Shown: positions 1 through 8,268 of the stretch, one piece after another | Layout: every line of letters begins with the position of its first letter | Position numbering within the stretch: position 1 is the first letter of the stretch | NCBI RefSeq assembly: GCF_014395975.1 | Contig: NZ_CP060714.1 | Location: forward strand, 5,103,373 to 5,167,372 | Source of the DNA: Diaphorobacter ruginosibacter | GTDB lineage: Bacteria; Pseudomonadota; Gammaproteobacteria; Burkholderiales; Burkholderiaceae_C | Length of the DNA: 64,000 bases | Direction of reading: 5' to 3' | The notes under the pieces: model-generated | The model's input: the letters and a program-made list of their open reading frames with translations, nothing else | What the model was told of the DNA's origin: nothing | Databases searched by the model: none | Program-made: the position numbers and the translations under genes

Positions 1-997
1 CCGAGCGCCTGCGCGCATAGGCGATGGCCTGTACCAGGGCCGAGCGCAGGATCGCCGCGCTGCCCACCACGCAATTGAGCCGCGTGTAGGTCGCCATCTC
101 GATGATGGTGGGGATGCCGCGCCCTTCCTCGCCGATCAGGATGCCGCTGGCGGCGACGAACTTCACCTCGCTGCTGGAGTTGCTGCGGTTGCCCACCTTG
201 TCTTTCAGGCGCTCGACATGAACGCCGTTGCGCGTGCCGTCGTCCCGCCAGCGCGGGACGAAGAAGCAGCCGAGCGGGCCGTCCTCATGCTCGATGCGGG
301 CAACGACCAGATGCGCATCGCTCATGGGGGCGGAATAGAACCACTTGTGGCCATCGATGCGGTACTCCGCGCCGCGTCCGCCCGTGCCCACGGCGCGGGC
401 CAGCGTGGTGTTGGCGCGTACGTCGGAGCCGCCCTGTTTCTCGGTCATGCCCATGCCGATGAAGAGGCTTCTCTTCTCGGCGAGCGGCACGTCGCGCGCG
501 TCGTACTCATGGCTGAGCAGCTTGTTGCCGAGGGCGTTCCAGAGCGCCGGCTCGCGCTGCAGCAGCGGAATGCTGGCCTGCGTCATCGTCGAGGGGCAGA
601 GCGTGCCCTGCTCGACCTGGCCGTGCAGGTAGAAGCCGGCGGCCCATGCGGTCCAGCGGCCCCGCTTCTGCCTGTCCTCGAACGGCAGCGAAACCAGCCC
701 GTGCTCGCGGTACATGCCGAGCAGCGCATGCCAGGCAGGATGGAATTCCACGCTGTTGATGCGCCGGCCCCGGGAGTCGAAGCCGTGCAGTTCGGGCGTG
801 TGGCGGTTGGCCAGTTCCGCGAGCTCGAAGCTCTGCGGGTTGCCCAGTTGCTGGGCATAGTTGGACAGTTGGGGGTCGGCCCAGGCCGCGCCGGCGCGCC
901 TCAGCGACTCCTGCAGTGCGGGATCGGTGGCCAGCAGGTTGTAGCCGGTCCAGTCGGGGAACTGGTTGGGGGCTTCCGCGGTGGGGCGTGTGGACAT
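1..997 (-). CDS. aidB: AidB-like acyl-CoA dehydrogenase, partial (C-terminus beyond window)
   Basis: The reverse strand is open from an ATG at 997 to the window edge, giving about 332 residues that begin MSTRPTAEAPNQFPDWTGYN. The acyl-CoA dehydrogenase middle-domain motif GMGMTEKQGGSDVRANT is present, followed by HKWFYSAPMSDA and KDKVGNRSNSSSEV. These are the landmarks of the AidB branch, an FAD-binding dehydrogenase homologue induced in the adaptive response to alkylating agents in E. coli; its physiological substrate is not settled. About 200 further residues are expected beyond the edge. The gene points away from the window and is separated by 133 bases from the histidine kinase gene on the same strand. 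It could also be a catabolic isovaleryl-CoA-type dehydrogenase, but the KLGNRSN-like block favours AidB. Confidence 0.87.
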   Translation of the reverse strand, partial: MSTRPTAEAPNQFPDWTGYNLLATDPALQESLRRAGAAWADPQLSNYAQQLGNPQSFELAELANRHTPELHGFDSRGRRINSVEFHPAWHALLGMYREHGLVSLPFEDRQKRGRWTAWAAGFYLHGQVEQGTLCPSTMTQASIPLLQREPALWNALGNKLLSHEYDARDVPLAEKRSLFIGMGMTEKQGGSDVRANTTLARAVGTGGRGAEYRIDGHKWFYSAPMSDAHLVVARIEHEDGPLGCFFVPRWRDDGTRNGVHVERLKDKVGNRSNSSSEVKFVAASGILIGEEGRGIPTIIEMATYTRLNCVVGSAAILRSALVQAIAYARRRS

Positions 998-1130
998 GTC
1001 GGGCCTCGCTCGTTCGTCGCTGCGTGAACGAGCAGTTTAGGCCGAGGCTCCCGGCTCATCCATTCTGGATTTCGCCGACTTGCACATCCCCGCCGTGGAT
1101 CGGGCGATGCCCGGTACCAGAGGCGCCCCG

Positions 1131-2297
1131 TCATGCCCGCGGGAAGCGCAGGATGAACCGCGTGCCGCCACGTGGCGACGGGATGGATCGCACCGTGCCG
1201 CCCTGCGACTCCGTGAGCGCACGCACGATGGACAGGCCCAGCCCAGAGCCCTCGCGCTTGCGCTTGCCGGGCGCCATGGCAAAGCGCTGGAAGGGGTGGT
1301 TTCTGAGCTCCTGCGGCAGGCCGGGACCGGCATCGCTGATCCCGAGCTGCACCCAGGCTTCGCCGTTCTCGTCGATCAGCGACTGCACGTCCACGCCCAG
1401 CCACCGGCCCTGGACCGCATGCCGCATGGCGTTGCTCACCAGGTTGGCGATGATCTGCCGCATGCGGTCGGGATCGGCGCGTATGTCGCTCTCGGCCTCG
1501 TCCACGGGCAGCGTGAGCTCCAGTTCCATGCCGGCCTGCTGCAGCTGCGGCTGCAGGTGCGACAGGGCCTCGCCCAGCAGTGCGCAGAGGCACAGCCGCT
1601 GCTTCTTCAGCGAGAGCTGGCCGGCCTCGGCGATGGACAGCGTGTGCAGGTCGTCCACGAGGCGCCCCAGGTGTTCTGCCTGCGCGAGCAGCGCGCGGAA
1701 TTCCGCCTCATCGGCCACGATCACGCCGTCGCAGACGGCATGCAGGCGAGCCTTGAGCACGGTGAGCGGCGTGCGCAGCTCATGGGAGATGGAGGCTGCC
1801 GTGGCACGCCGCTCGGCCTCGAGTTCGTCGAGCGAGTCGATCATGTTGTTGAAGGTGTGCACGACTTCGCCCATCTCGCCATGCGCGCCGGTGGCAACGG
1901 CGCGCGCCGAGAAGTCGCCTTGTTCCACGCGCTTGGCCACCTCGACGATGGAGGCGAGCGGGCGCGTCACGTAGCGCGACACCCAGAACCCGACGGTCAG
2001 CCCGAATGGCAGGCACACGATGAGGCCGATGAGAAGCGACATCTGCTCGCCGAACAGCGTGTCTCCGCGCCAGTACTGGCCGTAGATCTGCATGGCGCGG
2101 GGGCTGTCTTCCAGATCGTTGGCGTTGAGTTCGTCGAGCTCCACGCGCACCTCGTCGGGCAGCGTCTTGTAGAACTGGTAGTACTGCACGCTCGAGAAGG
2201 CCCAGGCGCAAAAGGACAGCAGCGCGATGGTGCTCAGGACCGTGCCGGCAATCCACAGCCCGAATCGGACCCAGATGCGGTTCAGCCGTCGGGCCAT
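1131..2297 (-). CDS. Sensor histidine kinase, BaeS-like
   Basis: Membrane histidine kinase of 388 residues. An N-terminal membrane segment (about 10-30), a short periplasmic loop and a second membrane segment (about 110-135) lead into a HAMP linker (YVTRPLASIVEVAKRV). The HisKA box SISHELRTPLTVL carries the phospho-accepting His. The ATPase domain has N box IIANLVSNAMRHA, G1 ISDAGPGLP and G2 GSGLGLSIV. I start at the ATG at 2297 (MARRLNRIW) rather than further upstream, because this gives a normal kinase N-terminus and a 16-base overlap with the response regulator gene, implying translational coupling. The nearby divergent efflux/export operon is the most likely target, as in BaeSR systems; that is inference. 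Confidence 0.93.
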   Translation of the reverse strand: MARRLNRIWVRFGLWIAGTVLSTIALLSFCAWAFSSVQYYQFYKTLPDEVRVELDELNANDLEDSPRAMQIYGQYWRGDTLFGEQMSLLIGLIVCLPFGLTVGFWVSRYVTRPLASIVEVAKRVEQGDFSARAVATGAHGEMGEVVHTFNNMIDSLDELEAERRATAASISHELRTPLTVLKARLHAVCDGVIVADEAEFRALLAQAEHLGRLVDDLHTLSIAEAGQLSLKKQRLCLCALLGEALSHLQPQLQQAGMELELTLPVDEAESDIRADPDRMRQIIANLVSNAMRHAVQGRWLGVDVQSLIDENGEAWVQLGISDAGPGLPQELRNHPFQRFAMAPGKRKREGSGLGLSIVRALTESQGGTVRSIPSPRGGTRFILRFPRA

Positions 2298-3004
2298 AGG
2301 CGGTATCCGATGCCACGCACGGTGTCGATCAGGTTCTCCTGACCGGCAAGCTGCAGCTTGCGGCGCAGCTTGGAGAGGTGCGAGTCGATCACGCGCTCCA
2401 GCGCGTCGCTCTCGGGCAGGCAGTGCTCGATCAGATGCAGGCGGGAAAAGCACCGGCGCGGCTGGGAGGCGAGCAGTGCCAGCAGGCGGAATTCGGTGAG
2501 TGTCAGCGGGAGCGGTTGGGCCTGGCCCTCTGCGTCGTAGACCACGGCGCTGTGGGCCTCGGAGTCGATTTCAAGCGCACCCACGCGGATCGGCGCGGCC
2601 ATCGGCATGGGGCGGGCCTGGGTGCGCCGCAGCACGGCGCGCACGCGCGCCACCACCTCGGCCGGATTGAAGGGCTTGACGACATAGTCGTCGGCACCCA
2701 GGCGCAGCGCCACCAGCTTGTCCACATCGTCGGCCATGGCGGTGACCATGATCACCGGCGTCTGGCCCTGGTCGCGGATGGCGCGCAGCACGTCGATGCC
2801 GTCCATGCCGGGCAGGTGGATGTCGAGCAGCACCAGGTCGGGATGGAACTGGCGAAACGCCTGGACGGCCTCCGGGCCGTCATGCGCGGTCAGGGTGCGC
2901 AGGCCGTCGCGCTCCAGGTAGGCATGGAGGATGGTGGCGATGCCGGGCTCGTCCTCGACGACAAGGATCTGCGGGGCCGCTGGAGATGCGTGGTTCATGT
3001 TCAT
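2282..3004 (-). CDS. OmpR-family response regulator, BaeR-like
   Basis: DNA-binding response regulator of 240 residues starting MNMNHASPAAPQ. The receiver domain has the acidic pair in VVEDEPG, the phospho-accepting Asp in LVLLDIHLPGMDG, the Thr in VMVTAMADD and the Lys in DYVVKPFNPAE. The C-terminal half is an OmpR/PhoB winged helix (LTLTEFRLLALLASQP, then VIDSHLSKLRRKL and TVRGIGYRL). The frame is open up to 3094, but the extra N-terminus looks non-coding and contains heptamer repeats. The gene lies upstream of, and overlaps, the kinase gene and is divergent from the NodT/DevBCA operon, which it probably regulates. Confidence 0.94.
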   Translation of the reverse strand: MNMNHASPAAPQILVVEDEPGIATILHAYLERDGLRTLTAHDGPEAVQAFRQFHPDLVLLDIHLPGMDGIDVLRAIRDQGQTPVIMVTAMADDVDKLVALRLGADDYVVKPFNPAEVVARVRAVLRRTQARPMPMAAPIRVGALEIDSEAHSAVVYDAEGQAQPLPLTLTEFRLLALLASQPRRCFSRLHLIEHCLPESDALERVIDSHLSKLRRKLQLAGQENLIDTVRGIGYRLWPDG

Positions 3005-3029
3005 GACAGGCGGTCGGGGCAAGGCGCGA

Positions 3030-3057
3030 ATCGCACATCGCTCATCGCATATCGCAC
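3030..3057. repeat. Four tandem 7-bp repeats (ATCGCNN) in a divergent regulatory region
   Basis: ATCGC occurs at 3030, 3037, 3044 and 3051, exactly 7 bases apart, giving ATCGCAC-ATCGCTC-ATCGCAT-ATCGCAC. The array starts 26 bases upstream of the response regulator ATG and lies in the gap before the divergent exporter operon. Tandem direct repeats are the usual form of OmpR-family binding sites, although their common spacing is 10-11 bases. This could be an autoregulatory site or a chance low-complexity stretch. Confidence 0.5.
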
Positions 3058-3225
3058 TGCAATGGCCGTGCGGACGTTCGCTCCCCCGGGCCATTATGAA
3101 CGCGGGAGCCGGTTTGCACGCGTCTCCATATTTCCTCCATCAATCGTCCAAGCTCGCGCAAGCTTGGGGCGCTCCAATGCCATCAACCCCCTGTGTTTTC
3201 GGCCTCTTTCTGCCGGCGCATCGAC

Positions 3226-4716
3226 ATGGGCGCGCGCCAGGCTGCCTTCTTCTCCAGAGTGAAAATCGCCTCTTCGTTTTGTATCGTGACGAGTCTCGGC
3301 CTGACGGCACTGCTGGCGGGGTGCGCGAACGTGCCCGCGCCGGAACTCGACCGTTCCGTCCCGGCCGCCTGGATCGAGCAGGGAGGCCGTGCCCCTGCAC
3401 CGGGCGGCGACGATGTCACACCACAGAATGCACAGCGCGCGGCACAACTTACCGCGGCCGACCTGCAGACCTGGTGGAAGCGCTGGAAGGATCCGGAGCT
3501 CGACGCGCTGGTGGACCGTGCCCTGGCGCAGAACCTCGATCTTGCGCAGGCCATGGGAAGGCTCCGGCAGCAGCGCAGGCTGATGGGTGTCGCCGAGGCC
3601 AGCTTCCAGCCCGAAGTGAGCGGTGGCGTGCGCACCCTGCAGGACGTGGCCGCCGTTGATTCGTACTTCCATGCCAGCATCGACGTCACCTGGGACCTGG
3701 GCCTGTTCGGCGCGCGCGAGGCCACACGCGCCGCGGCACGCGGCGAGCTGCTGAGCGCAGAGGCACAGTGGCGGGGCGCGCGCATCAATCTGGTGGCCGA
3801 TACCGTGCGCCGCTATCTCGACATCCGCATCGCGCAGCACCAGCGGGTCCTGCTGCGCGAGCGCATCGGACTCGAGCAGCGTGCGGTGCGGCTGAGCGAA
3901 GTGCGGCTTGCGCAACAGATCGACGGCGCGGACGCTGTGCACCAGGCACGCATGCAGTTGCAGCAAAGCCGCGGCCAGCTCATCGACATCACGGAGCAGC
4001 AGCGCCGCGCCGCGCACGCGCTCGCCGTGCTGCTGGGCCAGCCGTCACCCGATCCCGCATGGCTGTCCGAGAGTGCCGATGCCCGCCTGCCCGATCCGCA
4101 GCACTTCGAGCTGCAGGTGCTGCCCGCCGACCTGTTGCGCACGCGGCCCGACATCGAGACGGCCGAGGCGGCCGTGCAGCGGGCCGCGGGGACGCTCGGG
4201 CTGTCGCGCTCGGCCCTGTACCCGCGCTTCCAGCTCACGGGCTCGCTGCTGTATTCCTACAACCTCACGCGCAACCGGCGCACCACGTTCGACCAGATGC
4301 CGCTCATCGGGCCGGCGATCGACATTCCGCTGTTCGACTGGAGTCGCAGGCGCTCGCAGGCGGATGCCGACGAGGCGGCCCTGCAGGTGGCGGTCGCGGC
4401 CTACCGCCAGAGCATCCTGGAAGGCATTGCCGATGTGGAGGGCGCGCTGACGGGCCTGAACGCGCAGCGCGAGCGCATGGCCGCCCTGCGGGAGGCCGAG
4501 GCGCTGATCCAGGCGCGCGACGGGCAACTGGCGCGGCGCCAGCAGCTGGGCCTGTCGAGCGACCATGCGCGGCTGGCCGAACAGCGCGCCCGGCTGTCCA
4601 ATCTCGCCGACCAGAACGTGGCCCGTGGCGCGCAGGCGCTGTCGTACGTCGCGCTGTTCAAGGCGCTGGGCGGTGCGCCCTTGCCGGCGGAGTCCGGCGA
4701 GGGGGCTATGCCGTGA
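3226..4716 (+). CDS. Outer-membrane efflux lipoprotein, NodT/TolC family
   Basis: Outer-membrane channel component of a tripartite exporter, 496 residues. The N-terminus from the ATG at 3226 is a lipoprotein signal with lipobox LLAGC (Cys33). Two OEP repeats follow, with the usual DLQTWWKRWKDPELDALVDRAL opening, long coiled coils rich in Ala, Gln and Arg, and the conserved LLRTRPDIETAEAAV block of NodT family proteins. A GTG at 3193 is an alternative start but would place the signal peptide unusually far in. The stop codon overlaps the GTG of the downstream permease, so this channel is probably dedicated to the DevBCA-type exporter encoded next. Confidence 0.92.
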   Translation: MGARQAAFFSRVKIASSFCIVTSLGLTALLAGCANVPAPELDRSVPAAWIEQGGRAPAPGGDDVTPQNAQRAAQLTAADLQTWWKRWKDPELDALVDRALAQNLDLAQAMGRLRQQRRLMGVAEASFQPEVSGGVRTLQDVAAVDSYFHASIDVTWDLGLFGAREATRAAARGELLSAEAQWRGARINLVADTVRRYLDIRIAQHQRVLLRERIGLEQRAVRLSEVRLAQQIDGADAVHQARMQLQQSRGQLIDITEQQRRAAHALAVLLGQPSPDPAWLSESADARLPDPQHFELQVLPADLLRTRPDIETAEAAVQRAAGTLGLSRSALYPRFQLTGSLLYSYNLTRNRRTTFDQMPLIGPAIDIPLFDWSRRRSQADADEAALQVAVAAYRQSILEGIADVEGALTGLNAQRERMAALREAEALIQARDGQLARRQQLGLSSDHARLAEQRARLSNLADQNVARGAQALSYVALFKALGGAPLPAESGEGAMP

Positions 4717-5858
4717 TCGCACTCGCACGCAAGACACTGGCCTACGAATGGCGCCGTTTCGTGCCGTCGGTGTTCGCTGTCGGATTCGCGGGCGTGCTGC
4801 TGGTAATGCAGGCGGCGCTGGTGCTGGGCATCTTCAGCACGGCGGCCATCTACGTGAGCGCCACGTCGGCCGACCTGTGGATCGGCTACCCCGGAACGCA
4901 GAGCGTGAATTTCGGCCGCAACATCGGGCCGGACGTGGAAATGCGCCTGCGCATGGACGCGGACATCGCCGCCGTGGAGCCCTACGTGTGGGTCGATGGC
5001 GACTGGCGCGCCAGGAGCGCGGTCGCGCAGGCCGTGGGCGGGGTGTCGATCTATCTGTCGGGCATTTCCACCGCCTCCGACGCGATGATGTTCGACCGTG
5101 TGCTCGCTCCCTGGCAGCGCCGGCTGCTGCGCGAGCCGGGGGCGGTGATCGTCGACCGTGCGGATCTGCCCACGCTCGCATCGGCCGAAGGCGGTGCGGC
5201 CTGGATCAACAACCATCCCGTGCGCATCGTCGCGGCGGTGGACGGCCTGCGCGGCCTGGGTGGCGTGAACGTGATCGCTTCGCTGGAGAGCGCGCGCGAA
5301 ATTTCCGAGCAATCCGCCAGCCACGGCAGCACCTACCTCGTCGCACGCGTGCGCAAGGGGGCCGACGTGGAGGCCGTGGGTGCACGCCTCAATCGCGGCG
5401 GCGCGAGCTTCGGCCCGCACGAGGCGTGGACTGCGCAGGCCTTCGCGCACCGCTCGCAGCTCTACTGGATGTTCGACACGGGCGCGGGCGCGGGGGTGCT
5501 GTTCATGGCCATCGTCGTGTGTCTCGTGGGGGCCGTGGTCACCAGCCAGTCGCTGAAGACGGTCGTGACCGGATCGGCGCGCGAGTATGCCGTGCTCAAT
5601 GCCCTGGGCGTGAGCCGGGGTGCGCTGGGCCGGGTGGTTGTCGAGCAGGCGCTCTGGATCGGTGGGTTGGGTCTGCTGCTGGCCGCGCTGGCCAGCCTGG
5701 GGCTGATGTCGGTGGCGCGCGTATACCGCGTGCCGGTGGCGCTCAACGGGCAGGCCATGCTGGGCTGCGCGGTGCTGATCGCCGTGCTCGCGCTGCTCTC
5801 GGGCATCGGCGCAATGCGCGGCCTGCTGCGGGCCGATCCGGCCACGCTGCTGAGGTGA
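4713..5858 (+). CDS. ABC transporter permease, FtsX/DevC-type
   Basis: Integral membrane subunit of 381 residues. It starts at a GTG at 4713 that overlaps the TGA of the preceding gene; the frame is open much further upstream, but that part runs inside nodT. The topology is FtsX/MacB-like: one membrane segment near residues 18-45 (FAGVLLVMQAALVLGIFS), a large periplasmic domain to about 250, then three membrane segments in the C-terminal 130 residues (VLFMAIVVCLVGAVV; GGLGLLLAALASLG; LGCAVLIAVLALLSG). Length, order and partners match DevC of DevBCA glycolipid exporters. The ATPase gene follows after 7 bases. Confidence 0.88.
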   Translation: MIALARKTLAYEWRRFVPSVFAVGFAGVLLVMQAALVLGIFSTAAIYVSATSADLWIGYPGTQSVNFGRNIGPDVEMRLRMDADIAAVEPYVWVDGDWRARSAVAQAVGGVSIYLSGISTASDAMMFDRVLAPWQRRLLREPGAVIVDRADLPTLASAEGGAAWINNHPVRIVAAVDGLRGLGGVNVIASLESAREISEQSASHGSTYLVARVRKGADVEAVGARLNRGGASFGPHEAWTAQAFAHRSQLYWMFDTGAGAGVLFMAIVVCLVGAVVTSQSLKTVVTGSAREYAVLNALGVSRGALGRVVVEQALWIGGLGLLLAALASLGLMSVARVYRVPVALNGQAMLGCAVLIAVLALLSGIGAMRGLLRADPATLLR

Positions 5859-5865
5859 TCGCGGC

Positions 5866-6645
5866 ATGAACATGACGATGGAGCCATCTGTGGCGGTCGC
5901 TCTTCCGGAACGGGACGCTTCCGCCCGGCCCAGCCTGCAGGCGATGGAGCTCACGAAATCCTACCTCTCGGGCGTGGTGCGCGTGCAGGTGCTGCAAGGC
6001 CTCAGCGTGGCGCTGTACGCGGGCGAGCTGTCGCTGATCTCAGGCCCCTCGGGCTGCGGCAAGAGCACGCTGCTGTCGCTGATGTCGGGCCTGCTCACGC
6101 CCGACCGTGGCAAGGCCTTTGCACTGGGAGAAGACCTGGGGCGCATGAGCGTGCGTGAACTCGAGCGCTTTCGCCTCGCCCATACCGGCTTCGTGTTCCA
6201 GGGCTTCAACCTGTTTCCCGCCCTGACGGCGCTGGAGCAGGTACAGCTGCCGCTCGGCTACATGGGCATCCGCGCGTCGGAGACGCAGCGGCGTGCGCAG
6301 CAGGCGCTGGACGAGGTCGGCCTGTCGCATCGTGCGCACATGCGGCCGGCCGAGCTCTCAGGAGGTGAAAAGCAGCGCGTGGCGATCGCCCGCGCGATGG
6401 CCAAGCAGCCGCAACTGCTGTTCGCCGACGAACCCACCAGCGCGCTGGATGCCGAGAGCGGCCAGCGCGTGATCGACATCCTGCACCGCGCGGCGCGCGC
6501 GCATGGCACGACGGTGCTGTGCGTGAGCCATGACCCGCGCCTGGTGCGTCACGCGGACCGCGTGCTCGGCATGGAGGACGGGGCCATCCGCAGCGACTGG
6601 CGCCAGAACTCGCCGCTCGAGAGCGCTCAAGGAAACGACTCATGA
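5866..6645 (+). CDS. ABC transporter ATP-binding protein, LolD/DevA/MacB-type
   Basis: ATPase subunit of 259 residues powering the adjacent FtsX-type permease. It shows Walker A GPSGCGKST, Q-loop FVFQGFNLFPALT, signature LSGGEKQRVAIARAMA, Walker B LLFADEPTSALD and the switch His in VLCVSHDPR. These place it in the LolD/FtsE/MacB-N class that works with four-segment FtsX-like permeases as a mechanotransmission pump rather than an importer. Its stop overlaps the start of the membrane-fusion gene by four bases (ATGA). Confidence 0.94.
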   Translation: MNMTMEPSVAVALPERDASARPSLQAMELTKSYLSGVVRVQVLQGLSVALYAGELSLISGPSGCGKSTLLSLMSGLLTPDRGKAFALGEDLGRMSVRELERFRLAHTGFVFQGFNLFPALTALEQVQLPLGYMGIRASETQRRAQQALDEVGLSHRAHMRPAELSGGEKQRVAIARAMAKQPQLLFADEPTSALDAESGQRVIDILHRAARAHGTTVLCVSHDPRLVRHADRVLGMEDGAIRSDWRQNSPLESAQGNDS

Positions 6646-7577
6646 AACCAACCCCGCGTCTGTCATCGGCCGGCTTTGCAGGGGCTGCCCTGGCTGCTGT
6701 GCTGCTGGCCGGCTGTTCGCCATCGGGCGGCGACGCCTTGTCCTCGCCCGCCCATGCCGCCGTCGCGGCCCCGGCCCAGAGCGGCCCGGCTGCCGTTGCG
6801 CGCGGCAAGATCGAAGTGGACGGAGGCCTGCTCGAACTGGGCCCCGGCGTCGAAGGTACCGTGCAGCAGTTGCCGGTCAAGGAGGGCCAGAGTGTGCAGC
6901 GCGGCCAGCTGCTGCTGCGCATGGCGGACGATGCCTCGCGCGCCGACCTGTCCGTGGCTGAGTCGGAGTGGCGGCTTGCCCAGGTGCGCCAGAAGGCCAA
7001 GGCGGCCCGGCTGCCGCAGCTCAAGGCCATGCTCGCGCGCTGGCAGACGGCGGCGCGCGAAGGCGCGGCCGATGCGCACAGCGTGGAGGAGGCCGCGCAG
7101 CAGCTGCGCGATGCGCAGTCCGAGGCCGAGGTGGCACAGGCCGAGGTACAGGTGGCACAGGCCAAGGTGGAGCAGCTGCGTGCCCTGCGCAAGCGCCTCG
7201 AGGTGCATGCCCCGGAGGGCGGAACCATCGTGCGCGTGCGCACCCATGTGGGCAGCCAGGCCGCACCGGCGCATCCGGTGATCATCTTGCTGCCGGGCAG
7301 GCCGCTCGTCGTGCGGGCGGAGCTCAACGAAAGCTTTGCCAACGCCGTGCGCGAGGGCATGCGTGCGACCGTGGTGTTCGACGGCGATGCGGGCGGCTCC
7401 GTGCCAGCCCTGCCGCAGGCGAAGGTGCTGCGCATCAGCCCGGTCTTCGGCGCTGCGCACCTGCAGGACGACGTGCAGCGCGGCCCCGTGCGCGTCATCG
7501 AATGCGTGCTGGCCTTCGACCAGCCGCCGGCCGGAGCCCGCGTGGGCCAGAACGTGAGGGTGACCTTCCATGAATGA
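6642..7577 (+). CDS. HlyD/DevB-type periplasmic membrane-fusion lipoprotein
   Basis: Periplasmic adaptor of 311 residues joining the ABC pump to the NodT channel. The N-terminus is a lipoprotein signal with lipobox LLAGC (Cys25). Next come a lipoyl half (GTVQQLPVKEGQSVQRGQ), an alpha-hairpin of about 100 Ala/Gln/Glu-rich residues, the second lipoyl half (VHAPEGGTIVRVRTHVGS) and a beta-barrel domain. With the permease and ATPase it completes a DevB-DevC-DevA set. Its stop overlaps the start of the phosphatase gene by 8 bases, so the exporter and the following enzymes are translated as one unit. Confidence 0.91.
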   Translation: MKPTPRLSSAGFAGAALAAVLLAGCSPSGGDALSSPAHAAVAAPAQSGPAAVARGKIEVDGGLLELGPGVEGTVQQLPVKEGQSVQRGQLLLRMADDASRADLSVAESEWRLAQVRQKAKAARLPQLKAMLARWQTAAREGAADAHSVEEAAQQLRDAQSEAEVAQAEVQVAQAKVEQLRALRKRLEVHAPEGGTIVRVRTHVGSQAAPAHPVIILLPGRPLVVRAELNESFANAVREGMRATVVFDGDAGGSVPALPQAKVLRISPVFGAAHLQDDVQRGPVRVIECVLAFDQPPAGARVGQNVRVTFHE

Positions 7578-8268
7578 CCGAATTGAATTTCTTGCCGCGC
7601 ACACCGGCTGGATGGTGCAGTCCGACTTTGACGGCACCATCAGCGTGCTCGACGTCACCGACACGCTGCTCACGCGCTTCGGCATGCCCGGTTGGGTGGA
7701 GCTCGAGGAGCAATGGGAGCGCGGCGAGATCGGTTCGCGCGAATGCATGAAGGGACAGGTGGCGTTGCTCGACATGAGCGAGGACGAGCTGCGCGCGCAC
7801 CTGGACACCATCGAGATCGATCCCGGCTTTGCGGGCTTCGTCGACACCGCGCGTGCCCACGGCATCCAGGTGCAGGTGGTGAGCGACGGCATCGGCTATG
7901 CGATCCGCCATGTACTGCAGCGCCACGGCCTGGGGCATCTCGATGTGGTCGCCAATCGACTCGTGCAGGTGGACGGGCGCCGCTGGCGCCTCGAATCCCC
8001 CTGGGCCAGCGCACGCTGCCAGCGCGCCAGCGGCAATTGCAAGTGCGAGCGGCTGGCCGAGCAGCAGGGGCTGCATGGACGCGTGCTTTACGTGGGCGAC
8101 AGCACCTCGGACTTCTGCGTCTCGCACAAGGCCGACTTCGTGCTCGCGAAGTACAAGCTGATCGCGCATTGCGAGCAGCACGGCATTGCGCACGCTCCAT
8201 TCGAGACCTTCGTCGAGGCCACGGGCCTGCTCGAAAAGGTGGCCCTGGGGCTGGAGGTTCTGGCATGA
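7570..8268 (+). CDS. HAD-superfamily phosphatase, MtnX/phosphoserine phosphatase-like
   Basis: Cytoplasmic phosphatase of 232 residues. Motif I is SDFDGTIS with the nucleophile Asp19 and acid/base Asp21; motif II is VVSDG and motif IV is GDSTSDFC. A capping insertion at about 35-85 makes it HAD-IB, the group containing MtnX and phosphoserine phosphatase. No other methionine-salvage gene (mtnA, mtnB, mtnC, mtnD) is nearby, so I do not assign the MtnX reaction. In this operon it more likely dephosphorylates an intermediate of the compound that the neighbouring aminotransferases and exporter handle. Confidence 0.82.
   Translation: MNDRIEFLAAHTGWMVQSDFDGTISVLDVTDTLLTRFGMPGWVELEEQWERGEIGSRECMKGQVALLDMSEDELRAHLDTIEIDPGFAGFVDTARAHGIQVQVVSDGIGYAIRHVLQRHGLGHLDVVANRLVQVDGRRWRLESPWASARCQRASGNCKCERLAEQQGLHGRVLYVGDSTSDFCVSHKADFVLAKYKLIAHCEQHGIAHAPFETFVEATGLLEKVALGLEVLA

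Noticed and set aside
4401..5954. Minus-strand open frame of 517 codons over the ABC permease gene
   Set aside because: Composition is Arg/His-rich with no recognisable motif, while the plus strand encodes a coherent permease in an operon.
7570..8268. Assignment of the HAD phosphatase as MtnX of methionine salvage
   Set aside because: Sequence resembles that group, but no other salvage gene is near and the operon context is export and amination.
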